A program made the translations under genes and the position numbers. Source: Acidimicrobiales bacterium (GTDB taxonomy: Bacteria > Actinomycetota > Acidimicrobiia > Acidimicrobiales > UBA8592). From it: 44,735 nt of DNA. A model generated the notes under the pieces. The model had not been told where the DNA came from. It saw nothing but the letters and a program-made list of their open reading frames with translations, and did no database searches. Shown in pieces: positions 34,150-44,259 of the stretch (position 1 is its first letter; each line of letters begins with the position of its first letter). The DNA lies in assembly GCA_030740795.1 (NCBI GenBank), contig JASLWO010000057.1, forward strand, positions 1 to 44,735, in the 5' to 3' direction.

Positions 34150-35382
34150 TTGAGCGCTACCCCATTATTATCAGGGGTCCGGATAATTGAGAGTTCATTA
34201 TTGGGACCTGGCCTTATATCCACGTTTTTCTCAGACCTTGGTGCTGAGGTGATAAAGATTGAACCTCCTCAAGGAGACTACATTCGCCAAATGACATGGC
34301 CGATCATTAATGGGGTTTCTCTTCTTCACTTACACACTCATAGGGGTAAGAAAAGTGTTGCCTTAAATCTTAAAACAGAAGATGGTAAATCTATTTATAA
34401 AGAACTCGTTGAAAAAGCCGATGCTGTGGTCGAAGCTATGCGCCCTGGAACGTTAGCGAAGCTTGGACTTGGTTACGAGGTGCTTCAGGAAATCAATCCA
34501 AAAATTGTTTTTTGTACTTTATCTGGTTACGGATCTTCTGGCCCCTACCAGAATATGCCTAGCCATGGAATTGCTTATGATACGTGGGCCGGTTTAATCA
34601 CTCCTGAAGTTGATGAATTGGGATTTGCTCGTATCCCTAGGGATATGCCAAATGTTGGTATCAATGTTGGCCCGATGCTGGGAGCATTCGCTTTATTGGC
34701 AGGTATTACCCGTGCTAGAGAAACCGGGTTGGGTTGTCAGATGGAACTTGCTCAATCTGATGCAGCCGCATACATGGATTGGTATCGGATTGAAACTTGG
34801 AAAGCATACGAAAGATCAGAAAGTGAAGTTACTGGAAACTCTTCAGATAACTATGAACGTCGCCCTCCTGGTCTAGCTGGAATGTGGGACGGTGTCCGTT
34901 ATCAAATATATGAATCAAGCGATGGTCACGTCTTGTTTATGGCTTCAGAACAAGCATTTTGGAAAAATTTTTGTGATGGAATTGGACGCCCAGACTTATT
35001 TGAGAAATGGCCTGGGTCAAAATATGCTGATCACGCTAAGGGGAACTTAGATCTCCAACATGAATTAAAAGCGATCTTTAAGGAGAAAAGTAGTAGTGAA
35101 TGGATCCAATTTAGTGAAGATGAGAACACTCCAATTGCTCCGGTTTACAATGCAAAAACTGCTCCAAGTGATCCACAGTTCCAGCACCGCCTTCCGTTCT
35201 ATTCCATTGATGATTTGGGAGCAGAACAACTTCCTTTGCCAGTAAAAATTATTGGCGAAGAAGTTGAAACCCCTTCAAAAGCCCCAACTGTGGGGGAAAA
35301 CACTGAAGAGGTGCTCGCTGGCCTTCTTGGATATGAAGAAAAAGAAATTAACGACCTTCGCGAGGGTGGAGTTTTTGGGTAA
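34150..35382 (+). CDS. CaiB/BaiF family CoA-transferase (class III), TTG start
   Basis: A 410-residue class III CoA-transferase. It has LLGPGLISTFFSDLGAEVIK (about 17-36), HRGKKSVALNLKTEDGK, AVVEAMRPGTLAKLGLG and LSGYGSSGPY. It differs from the copy at 25505 in the central region (PSHGIAYDTWAGLITPEVD). The start is TTG, supported by GGAAGGAG 8 nt upstream. It begins a likely operon with the PlsC and inositol-phosphatase-like genes, 18 nt and an overlap apart; a link between them is not obvious from function. Substrate unknown. Confidence 0.9.
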   Translation: MSATPLLSGVRIIESSLLGPGLISTFFSDLGAEVIKIEPPQGDYIRQMTWPIINGVSLLHLHTHRGKKSVALNLKTEDGKSIYKELVEKADAVVEAMRPGTLAKLGLGYEVLQEINPKIVFCTLSGYGSSGPYQNMPSHGIAYDTWAGLITPEVDELGFARIPRDMPNVGINVGPMLGAFALLAGITRARETGLGCQMELAQSDAAAYMDWYRIETWKAYERSESEVTGNSSDNYERRPPGLAGMWDGVRYQIYESSDGHVLFMASEQAFWKNFCDGIGRPDLFEKWPGSKYADHAKGNLDLQHELKAIFKEKSSSEWIQFSEDENTPIAPVYNAKTAPSDPQFQHRLPFYSIDDLGAEQLPLPVKIIGEEVETPSKAPTVGENTEEVLAGLLGYEEKEINDLREGGVFG

Positions 35383-35400
35383 CTTCCCCGCTTTGGAGCT

Positions 35401-36453
35401 TTGAAACATTCCCGCATGAAGTTACTAGCCTTGCCATCATTTCTGCGTAGGACATTAATTCTCCTTTGCCTTCCTCCTGCTTTGCTTTTATCTTTCTTAT
35501 ACGTTCTCATCTCAATGTCTTTATTTCCTTTTTTAGGGATTTATCAAAAAATTACAATATCGAAAAAATCTTCCTCTCGGCATGTCAGATTTTCTTTAAT
35601 GTTCACCTGGTATTTATTAATGGAACTTTTAGGAGTAGTCGTCGCATTTTTTCTCTGGGTTGTAACTATTTGTGGTTATTTTCTGCAATCACGCATTTCA
35701 CAAAGGCTTCACGCTTTTGTCCAATTCGTTTGGGCTTCATCGCTTCTCTTCGGAGCCCGTTTATTTTTTAATGCAACTATCGTCTTTCCATCTTTTGCTC
35801 CATTCCGCTCAGGTCCTTTACTTATCGCTGCGCAACACAGTAGTTTCTTCGATGCTTTAATCCCAACAGTTCTTTTAGGAAAAGGGGGTGGAAATGTTGT
35901 CCCGCGACATGTTCTTAAAAATGACCTTCTTCTGTCCCCATCTCTAGATCTATATGGAAATCGCCTTCCTAATGTATTTGTGACTCGTGGCGCTAAAAAT
36001 AGTGGCTTAGAGGTTTCAGGGGTTCATTCCGTCACAACAAATCTTGGTAGCGACGGATGCATTATTTTCCCTGAGGGAACTTTTCACACACCGGAAAAAT
36101 TTGAAAGGGCAATTAAAAAAATAAAAGCGGTAGATCCGTCTCGTGCCCAAAGGGTTAAACACTTAAAGCATTTACTCCCCATTAAACCAGGAGGTGTTTT
36201 GGCAATGGTTTCTGCTGCTCCTAAAGCAGATTTGGTATTAATTGGGCATCATGGATTTAAACCTTTCGGTTCTTTTAAAGAAATTATGTTAAATATCCCC
36301 TTTAAAGAACCTATAGAAATTTACGTCAAGCGAATCCCCCCACCCACATTCCCTAAAGAGGCATCTACTTGTTTAAAATTTTTAGATAATGAATGGCTCA
36401 CCATAGACAACTGGTTACAAAGTAAGATTGAAAATCATGACGACCCAAGTTGA
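35401..36453 (+). CDS. PlsC-like 1-acyl-sn-glycerol-3-phosphate acyltransferase
   Basis: A protein of about 345-350 residues. Two or three hydrophobic segments (about 20-50 and 65-95) anchor it in the membrane; then the acyltransferase domain shows HSSFFD (HxxxxD, about residues 146-151), a GxR-type region VTRGAKNSG and FPEGTFHTP (FPEGT motif, about 220-228). It would add an acyl chain to lysophosphatidic acid or a related acceptor. It is longer than typical PlsC (about 240-260) because of the N-terminal membrane region. The start is either TTG at 35401 or ATG at 35416. The last 17 nt overlap the next gene. Confidence 0.85.
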   Translation: MKHSRMKLLALPSFLRRTLILLCLPPALLLSFLYVLISMSLFPFLGIYQKITISKKSSSRHVRFSLMFTWYLLMELLGVVVAFFLWVVTICGYFLQSRISQRLHAFVQFVWASSLLFGARLFFNATIVFPSFAPFRSGPLLIAAQHSSFFDALIPTVLLGKGGGNVVPRHVLKNDLLLSPSLDLYGNRLPNVFVTRGAKNSGLEVSGVHSVTTNLGSDGCIIFPEGTFHTPEKFERAIKKIKAVDPSRAQRVKHLKHLLPIKPGGVLAMVSAAPKADLVLIGHHGFKPFGSFKEIMLNIPFKEPIEIYVKRIPPPTFPKEASTCLKFLDNEWLTIDNWLQSKIENHDDPS

Positions 36454-37207
36454 TGCAGACTTATTTGATTTCGCGAACAGAATAGCTTCAGAGGCTGCAA
36501 CATTAACTCTGAGTTGGTTTCAAAAACCAGATCTAAAAATTGACCTTAAAGAAGACGCTACTGAAGTAACAGACGCCGATAAAGCGGTTGAAGAATACCT
36601 CCGAAATGAAATAGGAAAGAATTTCCCCCATGACACAATTATCGGGGAAGAAGAAGACATGTCCCATGGGTCATCTGCCAGAAAATGGATAATCGACCCC
36701 ATTGACGGAACTGCTTCATTTGTTCGAGGGGTTCCACTATTTAGTTCGTTATTAGCTCTCATTGATGACCACGGTCCTGCAATAGGAACAATCTATTTGC
36801 CTGCATTGGGAGAATACATCGCAGCGGGAAGAGGGTTAGGAGCCCTTAGCTCTCAAACTATTCCCGCAGTTTCTAACGTTAAAAAAATTAAGGATAGCTG
36901 TATCTCTTCTAGTAGTTTTGATATGCCATGGTGGCCTGAAAAACCATTAAAGGCGATCCTTTCAAGTGGAGCGAAAACAAGAACCTGGGGTGATGGTTAT
37001 GGATATTTTCTGGTTGCCACAGGGCAAATAGATGCAATGATTGATCCATCCCTTTACATTTACGACATTGCTCCCATGTTGACAGTCATCCCTGAGTGCG
37101 GCGGCTTAATAACAACCTGGGAAGGGGAATCCGTTTTGTTGGATCGAAATGGATGGGTAGCTACCAATACCCACCTCCATGATTCAATATTGGAATTACT
37201 TCAGTAA
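36437..37207 (+). CDS. Inositol-monophosphatase-family phosphatase (HisN/SuhB-like)
   Basis: A 256-residue Mg-dependent sugar-phosphate phosphatase. Metal residues are visible in IIGEEED (Glu71-Glu72) and DPIDGTASF (87-95), with the C-terminal YDIAPMLTVIPECGG (WDxAAG-like, about 205). The arrangement GDGYGYFLVATGQIDAMIDP resembles histidinol-phosphate phosphatase HisN as well as inositol-1-phosphatases, so either activity is possible. The ATG at 36437 overlaps the acyltransferase gene by 17 nt, showing coupling; an in-frame TTG at 36428 is less likely. The convergent stop is 1 nt away. Confidence 0.85.
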   Translation: MTTQVDADLFDFANRIASEAATLTLSWFQKPDLKIDLKEDATEVTDADKAVEEYLRNEIGKNFPHDTIIGEEEDMSHGSSARKWIIDPIDGTASFVRGVPLFSSLLALIDDHGPAIGTIYLPALGEYIAAGRGLGALSSQTIPAVSNVKKIKDSCISSSSFDMPWWPEKPLKAILSSGAKTRTWGDGYGYFLVATGQIDAMIDPSLYIYDIAPMLTVIPECGGLITTWEGESVLLDRNGWVATNTHLHDSILELLQ

Positions 37208-37208
37208 A

Positions 37209-38204
37209 TTAATTTGACGGCATTCCGTCAAATTCCACTGTTTTTATTCCCTTAGCAGTTACCCGATTTAAAAAACTAGTTGAATCAACTATGTTTGCCA
37301 CCCCGCCAGTAAAGGGGTCTATTAATGATTCCATCATCATTTCTGTAAGTGTTTGAACAACTATCGCTGCCGCTGAAGATGGTGGACTAACTGCCCCAAG
37401 GACCCGTGTAATTCGTTCATTTTCTAATCGTCCTCGAACTTCTACTCGGACCGCTCCTATGCCACCATCATTGTGTGGTGGGATTAGCATTGGAAGCCAG
37501 GAAGTAAATCGATCCTGTCGTGTAGCTGAAAGCCGAGACGTGATTCGAGAACTATTTGGAAATATTGTTTGTAGTAGCACCGCTTCCGGAAGAGCAGCCC
37601 GATAACAGTCTGAGCCTGCAATTGGCTCTGGAAACCAAACTAGCTCTCTTCCTGAACCACCTGGTCGACGTACCCATTCCCCTTCCCACCAATCTAGAGA
37701 AGGTCTTTTCATTGCCCGATGATGTTGCTTGGCGCAAGCAGGACCTCCAGTTCCATCTTTAGCAATGTGTATCTCATCAACAAAGTCAAATTCTTTAGCT
37801 GCAAACCGGGCAAGGGCACACGTTAAACCTGGAGAAAATCCTGCACCAGCAATAACCGAAGCATCATATTTCTCAGCTAAGGACTTCAGTTTTAATAATC
37901 CGACAACATCACTGATTCTGTCCGAGGTTGAAATAACAGATATCCCTTTTTTTATGGCTCGTTGCGCTACTTGTAAATGTTGCCCTGAAGGTGACGCAAT
38001 AACAAGAATTGATATATCTTCATCTTCTATTCTTGCCCCACTTGTTTGAGTAAAATTATGGTCAAGTTGATCTATTAAAGAAGCTGTTTTTGAAATATCC
38101 AAGTCATGTAAAATGATAGGGATCTTAACTTTCGCCGTACTAAACCGTTGAACTAATTGTGATCCAACTGCTCCTAATCCTAAGATTCCGATTGATGGTG
38201 TCAT
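37209..38204 (-). CDS. Saccharopine-dehydrogenase-like NAD(P)-binding protein
   Basis: A 331-residue oxidoreductase-like protein with an N-terminal Rossmann motif GLGAVG (GILGLGAVGSQLVQRF) and a saccharopine/Gfo-type continuation: ILVIASPSGQHLQVAQRAI, SVISTSDRISDV and AGAGFSPGLTCALARF. The C-terminal part has no recognised catalytic signature. An earlier in-frame ATG at 38234 would overlap the DLW-39-like gene by 25 nt; I prefer 38204, which leaves TAA-CAAGA-ATG between the genes. It is likely the last gene of the origin-proximal block operon. The reaction is unknown. Confidence 0.7.
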   Translation of the reverse strand: MTPSIGILGLGAVGSQLVQRFSTAKVKIPIILHDLDISKTASLIDQLDHNFTQTSGARIEDEDISILVIASPSGQHLQVAQRAIKKGISVISTSDRISDVVGLLKLKSLAEKYDASVIAGAGFSPGLTCALARFAAKEFDFVDEIHIAKDGTGGPACAKQHHRAMKRPSLDWWEGEWVRRPGGSGRELVWFPEPIAGSDCYRAALPEAVLLQTIFPNSSRITSRLSATRQDRFTSWLPMLIPPHNDGGIGAVRVEVRGRLENERITRVLGAVSPPSSAAAIVVQTLTEMMMESLIDPFTGGVANIVDSTSFLNRVTAKGIKTVEFDGMPSN

Positions 38205-38209
38205 TCTTG

Positions 38210-38338
38210 TTAATCTGTTTCCAGGTCCCGCCATCCGCCACTTTGTAACGGAACGGTACCCGATTCCCGTGCTTTGAGAATTACTGATATTGCAACGGCT
38301 CCCAACAGCGCTAGAAGACCTCTAAAAAATAATCTCAT
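38210..38338 (-). CDS. DLW-39-like single-pass microprotein
   Basis: A 42-residue protein read directly from the gap after tRNA-Ile. It begins MRLFFRGLLALLGAVAISVI, one membrane helix with a basic start, and ends SGGWRDLETD. Actinobacteria commonly encode a DLW-39 family protein of about this size just after gyrA, DUF3566 and tRNA-Ile/Ala, with a membrane helix and a D-L-W-type tail; here the order of W and DL is reversed (WRDL). Position and form support a distant member. The function of the family is unknown. The weak ribosome-binding site (TAGG) lies about 10 nt before the ATG. Confidence 0.6.
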   Translation of the reverse strand: MRLFFRGLLALLGAVAISVILKARESGTVPLQSGGWRDLETD

Positions 38339-38419
38339 CTACGTAACCTATTTTTGGTGAAAACAAACATGCTTTTGAATTTTACCCAGTATGAATCATT
38401 TTGAAAATTTGTTACTTTG

Positions 38420-38493
<74 letters not shown>

Positions 38494-38511
38494 AATTTAC
38501 TCATTGAAAGA

Positions 38512-38541
38512 ACTCTACGATATCGCGCAGAATCAAAACAA
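38512..38541 (-). promoter_or_regulatory. Possible tRNA-Ile promoter
   Basis: On the minus strand, TTGTTT (38541-38536) and TAGAGT (38517-38512) are 18 nt apart and about 18 nt upstream of the tRNA, fitting -35/-10 boxes. Matches to consensus are partial. Confidence 0.3.
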
Positions 38542-38577
38542 TACGGTAGTAGCCCTAAAGAGAAATAGAAACCTTCA

Positions 38578-39261
38578 TCAACGTACTCTGCGACGGCGAA
38601 GTCTTCTTGGCGGTGATGGACGCACTGTTTCTTCCTCAACCATTGTTATTCTCAGACCGCCTGTTAGGTCACTTATTAAATTAAAGATGAGGCACATTAA
38701 TACGTTCATTGTAGATCCAGCAATCGCTAGAACTAGCCCTCCGTAGGCATACCCTTTAAAGATTTGTTTCCCATCAAAATTGAAAGTGTCAAGAGCGAAT
38801 AGCTCCGTTATTAATGTTTCTAATTTTCCTACAGTTCCTGATGACTCAGCTACACCCCAAACCATAAAACCAGCGATTAGAAAGATTGCCCAAAGGCAAG
38901 CGTAAAAAAGAACTGAGATCTTTAGAACTGACCAAACTTCAATGTGGCGTACAATTCTTCTTACCCTCCTAGCCTGAAGTTTAACTCTTCTCCGTCTCTC
39001 AAAAATTGAAATTTTTCTTTGTTTCCTTGGACGAGCAGGCGGTGTTTCAAAATTCCCAAAGAATTTATTTTCAGCTTCTGTCGCGTTTGAATCCGGATAC
39101 GTTGTTTCTTGAACGCTGTTTTCTTCGTGACTCTCAACAAGGTCAACAGTTGATGTTTCAGGTTCCTCTATTAGAGGTTCCTCTGTATTGTCAACCATTT
39201 CATTATCTGCATCAACCATTAAGCGTATTGTAGATGAATGGTGGGGCTTTATGGATGGCAT
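38578..39261 (-). CDS. DUF3566 transmembrane protein
   Basis: A 227-residue membrane protein of the DUF3566 family found beside gyrA across actinobacteria. Order: an acidic, low-complexity N-terminus (about 1-65), a basic stretch (79-104, rich in Arg), membrane helices at about 113-137 and 172-197, the conserved SDLTGGLRITMVEEE (197-211) and an Arg-rich tail. The family's role is unknown. The ATG at 39261 or 39219 are both possible; neither has a strong ribosome-binding site. It lies 32 nt after gyrA on the same strand. Confidence 0.88.
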   Translation of the reverse strand: MPSIKPHHSSTIRLMVDADNEMVDNTEEPLIEEPETSTVDLVESHEENSVQETTYPDSNATEAENKFFGNFETPPARPRKQRKISIFERRRRVKLQARRVRRIVRHIEVWSVLKISVLFYACLWAIFLIAGFMVWGVAESSGTVGKLETLITELFALDTFNFDGKQIFKGYAYGGLVLAIAGSTMNVLMCLIFNLISDLTGGLRITMVEEETVRPSPPRRLRRRRVR

Positions 39262-39293
39262 ACAGCGAATGTCATCTAATTCGCTTCTTTAAT

Positions 39294-41768
39294 TTACAAA
39301 TCAGAAGTTGTTTCTTCTAGTTCTTCAGCTTGTATAACTGGGGCGATTGCGGTTACTTGAACTCCTTCTTCAACAGCCATGAGTTTTACTCCTGTTGCGC
39401 TTCTTCCTTGTACGGATATCGAATCTACTTTCATTCTTATAATCACCCCGTTAGAGGAAATCATAAATACCTCATCATCGTCTCCTACAGCACGGCTAGC
39501 TACTACCTTGCCTCTATCTTCAGATAGTTTGATTCCTGTTACCCCTTGCCCCGCTCTATGTTTGGGGTTGAAATTCTCCATCTCTGTTCTTTTCCCAAAT
39601 CCTTTATCAGTAACTATTAAAAGAGTCTTTGCTTCTCTTGCGATACTCACAGCTACGACCTCATCTTCGCTTTTGAGTTTAATTCCGCGTACTCCTCCAG
39701 CTGATCGCCCCATTGGGCGAGCTTCTTTTTCATGAAATCTCATTACTTTTCCATTTGAACTTACAAGACAAATATCATCTTCTCCTGTTGTTGGAACAAC
39801 ACGAACTAATTCATCTCCGTCTTTAAGGTTGATAGCAATTAGCCCTTTTGATCGAGATTTATCATATTCTGTGAATTTTGTCTTTTTGACTTGTCCTCGT
39901 TTCGTTGCAAAAACTAAAAACCTGTTTGTTTCATAATCTCTAGTATCAATAACTGCTGCGACTTTTTCATCAGAAGATAGTTGCAAAAGGTTTACGATTG
40001 CTGTCCCTCGGGCGGTTCTTCCCATCGTGGGAATTTGATGAGTTTTTAAACGATAAACCTTTCCAAGGTTCGTGAAGAAAAGAAGATAGGCGTGAGCTGA
40101 TGTATGCAAAATTGTTGTAATCAGATCTTCGTCTTTAAGTGCGGCTCCTGCCACCCCTCTCCCCCCTCTTCCTTGACTTCTAAATTCATCACTAGATACT
40201 GTTTTGACATAACCGCCTGCGCTCAGGGAGAAAACAAGATCTTCGTCTTCTATCAAATCTTCTATTAAGAAATCCCCTGGATCAACAACGAGTTCTGTTC
40301 TCCGATCATTAGAAAATTCGTCACGAATCTCACTAAGTTCATCAATGATGATATTTCTCAAGATTTTGTCATCAGCGAGAATTTTTTGGAGTTCTAATAT
40401 GGATTCGGTTAGTTCAGCTACTTTTTCTTCTATTTGGTCTCTCCCTAAACGGGTTAAACGCCCTAGTTGCATGTCTAAAATGTGATTGGTTTGTAGTTCG
40501 CTGAATTCAAATGGTTCAGCCATTAACGATTCTCTGGCAGTTGCCCGGTCTTCGCTCGCCCTGATTGTTGCAATAATCTCATCAATCATTCCTATTGCTT
40601 TTAAAAGTCCTGTATTGATATGGAGTTCGTGTTCAGCTTTTTCAAGCCTGTATTCAGTTCTTCTCGTAACAATTTCAATTTGATGGTTTACCCAACATGT
40701 CAAAGCATCAAGAAGCGTCATTGTTCTAGGAACACCATCATCTAACGCAACCATATTTACGGAAAAAGAAGTTTGTAGTGGAGTCCCTTTGTAAAGCTGG
40801 TTCAAAATAACTAAGGCTGGCGCGTCTTTTTTGAGTTCAAAGACAAGCCGGGTTTTTCCTTTTGCTGATTCGTTTCTAATTAGCCGAATTCCGTCAAGTG
40901 CTTTTCTATCTACTAGATCTGCTGCCTTTTCCTCAATTGTTTCGACACTGGTTTGGTAGGGAATTTCAGTAATGACTATCTGATCGTATTTTCCGCCTTC
41001 AACTATTTCAGCTTTAGCTCTAACTTTAATAGACCCTTTCCCAGTCATATAGGCTTGATGAATACCAGAATGGCCAAGTATCTCTCCTCCTGTGGGAAAA
41101 TCCGGGCCTTTTATGTATTCCATAAGTTCTTTAATGGTTGCTTCTGGATTATTTATGAGATGTATAGCAGCATCAGCGACTTCTCGAAGATTGTGTGGAG
41201 GTATGTTGGTTGCCATTCCAACAGCAATCCCTTGGCCTCCGTTTACAAGAAGATTTGGAAACCGTGCTGGAAGAACTTTCGGTTCTTGTGACGAGCCATC
41301 GAAATTATCTAAAAAATCAACCGTTTCTTCATCTATTCCTTCCATCATTCTCATTGCTAATTCAGAAAGGCGGCTTTCTGTGTACCGCATCGCAGCAGCA
41401 CCATCATTTGGAGAACCGAAGTTTCCATGAGGGTCAATGAGTGGGTAGCGCAAAGACCATATTTGGCCCATGCGGACCAATGCTTCATATATAGCACTAT
41501 CGCCATGTGGGTGATAATGACCCATGACCTCACCAACGACTGTCGCACACTTTACATGTGATCGGTCAGGACGAACATTTGTGTCATACATCCCCCACAA
41601 AATGCGGCGGTGAACTGGTTTTAATCCATCTCTAGCGTCTGGCAAAGCGCGAGCAACAATGACCGACATTGCATAATCAAGAAAAGATTGTTCCATCTCT
41701 TGTTGTATTTCAACATCTTCAACTCCATCATTTCGTTCTTCTGGAGGTGAAATATCCGTATCGCTCAT
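39294..41768 (-). CDS. gyrA: DNA gyrase subunit A
   Basis: An 824-residue type IIA topoisomerase subunit that cuts and rejoins DNA with GyrB to introduce negative supercoils. Near the N-terminus it has YAMSVIVARALPDARDGLKP, the quinolone-resistance region GHYHPHGDSAIYEALVRM with the wild-type-like Ser, and the active-site Tyr in AAMRYTESR. The C-terminal beta-pinwheel has the gyrase-specific GyrA box QGRGGRG, which separates it from ParC, and repeated blades through residue 810. The tail is acidic. AAAGGAAG precedes the ATG, 17 nt after gyrB, so both are co-transcribed. Confidence 0.98.
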   Translation of the reverse strand: MSDTDISPPEERNDGVEDVEIQQEMEQSFLDYAMSVIVARALPDARDGLKPVHRRILWGMYDTNVRPDRSHVKCATVVGEVMGHYHPHGDSAIYEALVRMGQIWSLRYPLIDPHGNFGSPNDGAAAMRYTESRLSELAMRMMEGIDEETVDFLDNFDGSSQEPKVLPARFPNLLVNGGQGIAVGMATNIPPHNLREVADAAIHLINNPEATIKELMEYIKGPDFPTGGEILGHSGIHQAYMTGKGSIKVRAKAEIVEGGKYDQIVITEIPYQTSVETIEEKAADLVDRKALDGIRLIRNESAKGKTRLVFELKKDAPALVILNQLYKGTPLQTSFSVNMVALDDGVPRTMTLLDALTCWVNHQIEIVTRRTEYRLEKAEHELHINTGLLKAIGMIDEIIATIRASEDRATARESLMAEPFEFSELQTNHILDMQLGRLTRLGRDQIEEKVAELTESILELQKILADDKILRNIIIDELSEIRDEFSNDRRTELVVDPGDFLIEDLIEDEDLVFSLSAGGYVKTVSSDEFRSQGRGGRGVAGAALKDEDLITTILHTSAHAYLLFFTNLGKVYRLKTHQIPTMGRTARGTAIVNLLQLSSDEKVAAVIDTRDYETNRFLVFATKRGQVKKTKFTEYDKSRSKGLIAINLKDGDELVRVVPTTGEDDICLVSSNGKVMRFHEKEARPMGRSAGGVRGIKLKSEDEVVAVSIAREAKTLLIVTDKGFGKRTEMENFNPKHRAGQGVTGIKLSEDRGKVVASRAVGDDDEVFMISSNGVIIRMKVDSISVQGRSATGVKLMAVEEGVQVTAIAPVIQAEELEETTSDL

Positions 41769-41785
41769 GTCTTCCTTTAGTTAGT

Positions 41786-43732
<1,947 letters not shown>

Positions 43733-43798
43733 CTACAAATTTTTAAATTGTGAAATTCCAAGAAACCACCAGTTGTTTTTTTGCATAACCCGAGGTCA

Positions 43799-43891
43799 GA
43801 GGGGTAAATCACAAGAGTTTAATTCTACCATTTCCCCATGTTAGATAGGGGTTTACTCCAATAAATTTAGTTAGGTGTGTGAGGGGTAAAT
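43799..43891. repeat. Iterated AGGGGTwwA element upstream of gyrB
   Basis: GAGGGGTAAAT occurs exactly at 43799-43809 and again at 43881-43891; a third, degenerate copy (ATAGGGGTTTA) lies at 43845-43855. On the gyrB strand they read as ATTTACCCCTC. The copies fill the spacer between dciA and gyrB and flank the candidate promoter, which suggests a regulator binding site. Confidence 0.45.
43822..43830 (-). promoter_or_regulatory. gyrB: Candidate extended -10 promoter element for gyrB
   Basis: The minus strand reads TGGTAGAAT (TGn plus TAGAAT, 43830-43822), an extended -10 form about 105 nt upstream of the gyrB ATG. No good -35 box is at 17 nt, which an extended -10 promoter can tolerate. Confidence 0.35.
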
Positions 43892-43899
43892 TACCTTAA

Positions 43900-44226
43900 T
43901 TATTTTTGTTTTTTTGAACTTATTTTAGTTTCTTCGATCAATGTATTTGAAACTAATTTATTTGTTTGTTCTATAACCTCTTTACTACGCCATTGAAGTT
44001 CTTTTGCAATCACTGAATCATCAGCTTGGATGTATAAACAGTTGTTTTTTATATGTGTAGGACGGCTATATTCTGCTAGTTTCTCTCCAATTATTAGTTC
44101 CCAGTTTGAGAAAATTTGTTCTATTTCACCGGTAGAGGTTCCTGCTAATTTATACATAATTGTGTTTAATAATGTATTTATTTTTTTAGGTTGTTTTTCT
44201 TCACCATAAAGAGGTTCCCAGCTCAT
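43900..44226 (-). CDS. dciA: DciA (DUF721) replicative helicase loader-type protein
   Basis: A 108-residue DUF721 protein. The N-terminal KH-like domain shows the family pattern: INTLLNTIMYKLAG, then FSNWELIIGEKLAEYSRPTHI (W..ivG..la.hs.P), LYIQADDSVIAKELQW (L.v.v.ss.wa.eL) and the basic tail. DciA loads or regulates DnaB helicase in bacteria that lack DnaC/DnaI, and its gene sits between recF and gyrB in actinobacteria, exactly as here. It lies 33 nt after recF. The sequence is divergent and shorter than mycobacterial homologues (about 180), lacking their disordered N-terminus. Confidence 0.85.
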   Translation of the reverse strand: MSWEPLYGEEKQPKKINTLLNTIMYKLAGTSTGEIEQIFSNWELIIGEKLAEYSRPTHIKNNCLYIQADDSVIAKELQWRSKEVIEQTNKLVSNTLIEETKISSKKQK

Positions 44227-44259
44227 TTTTTTATGCTAAACCACAAAACTAGAAAAGGG

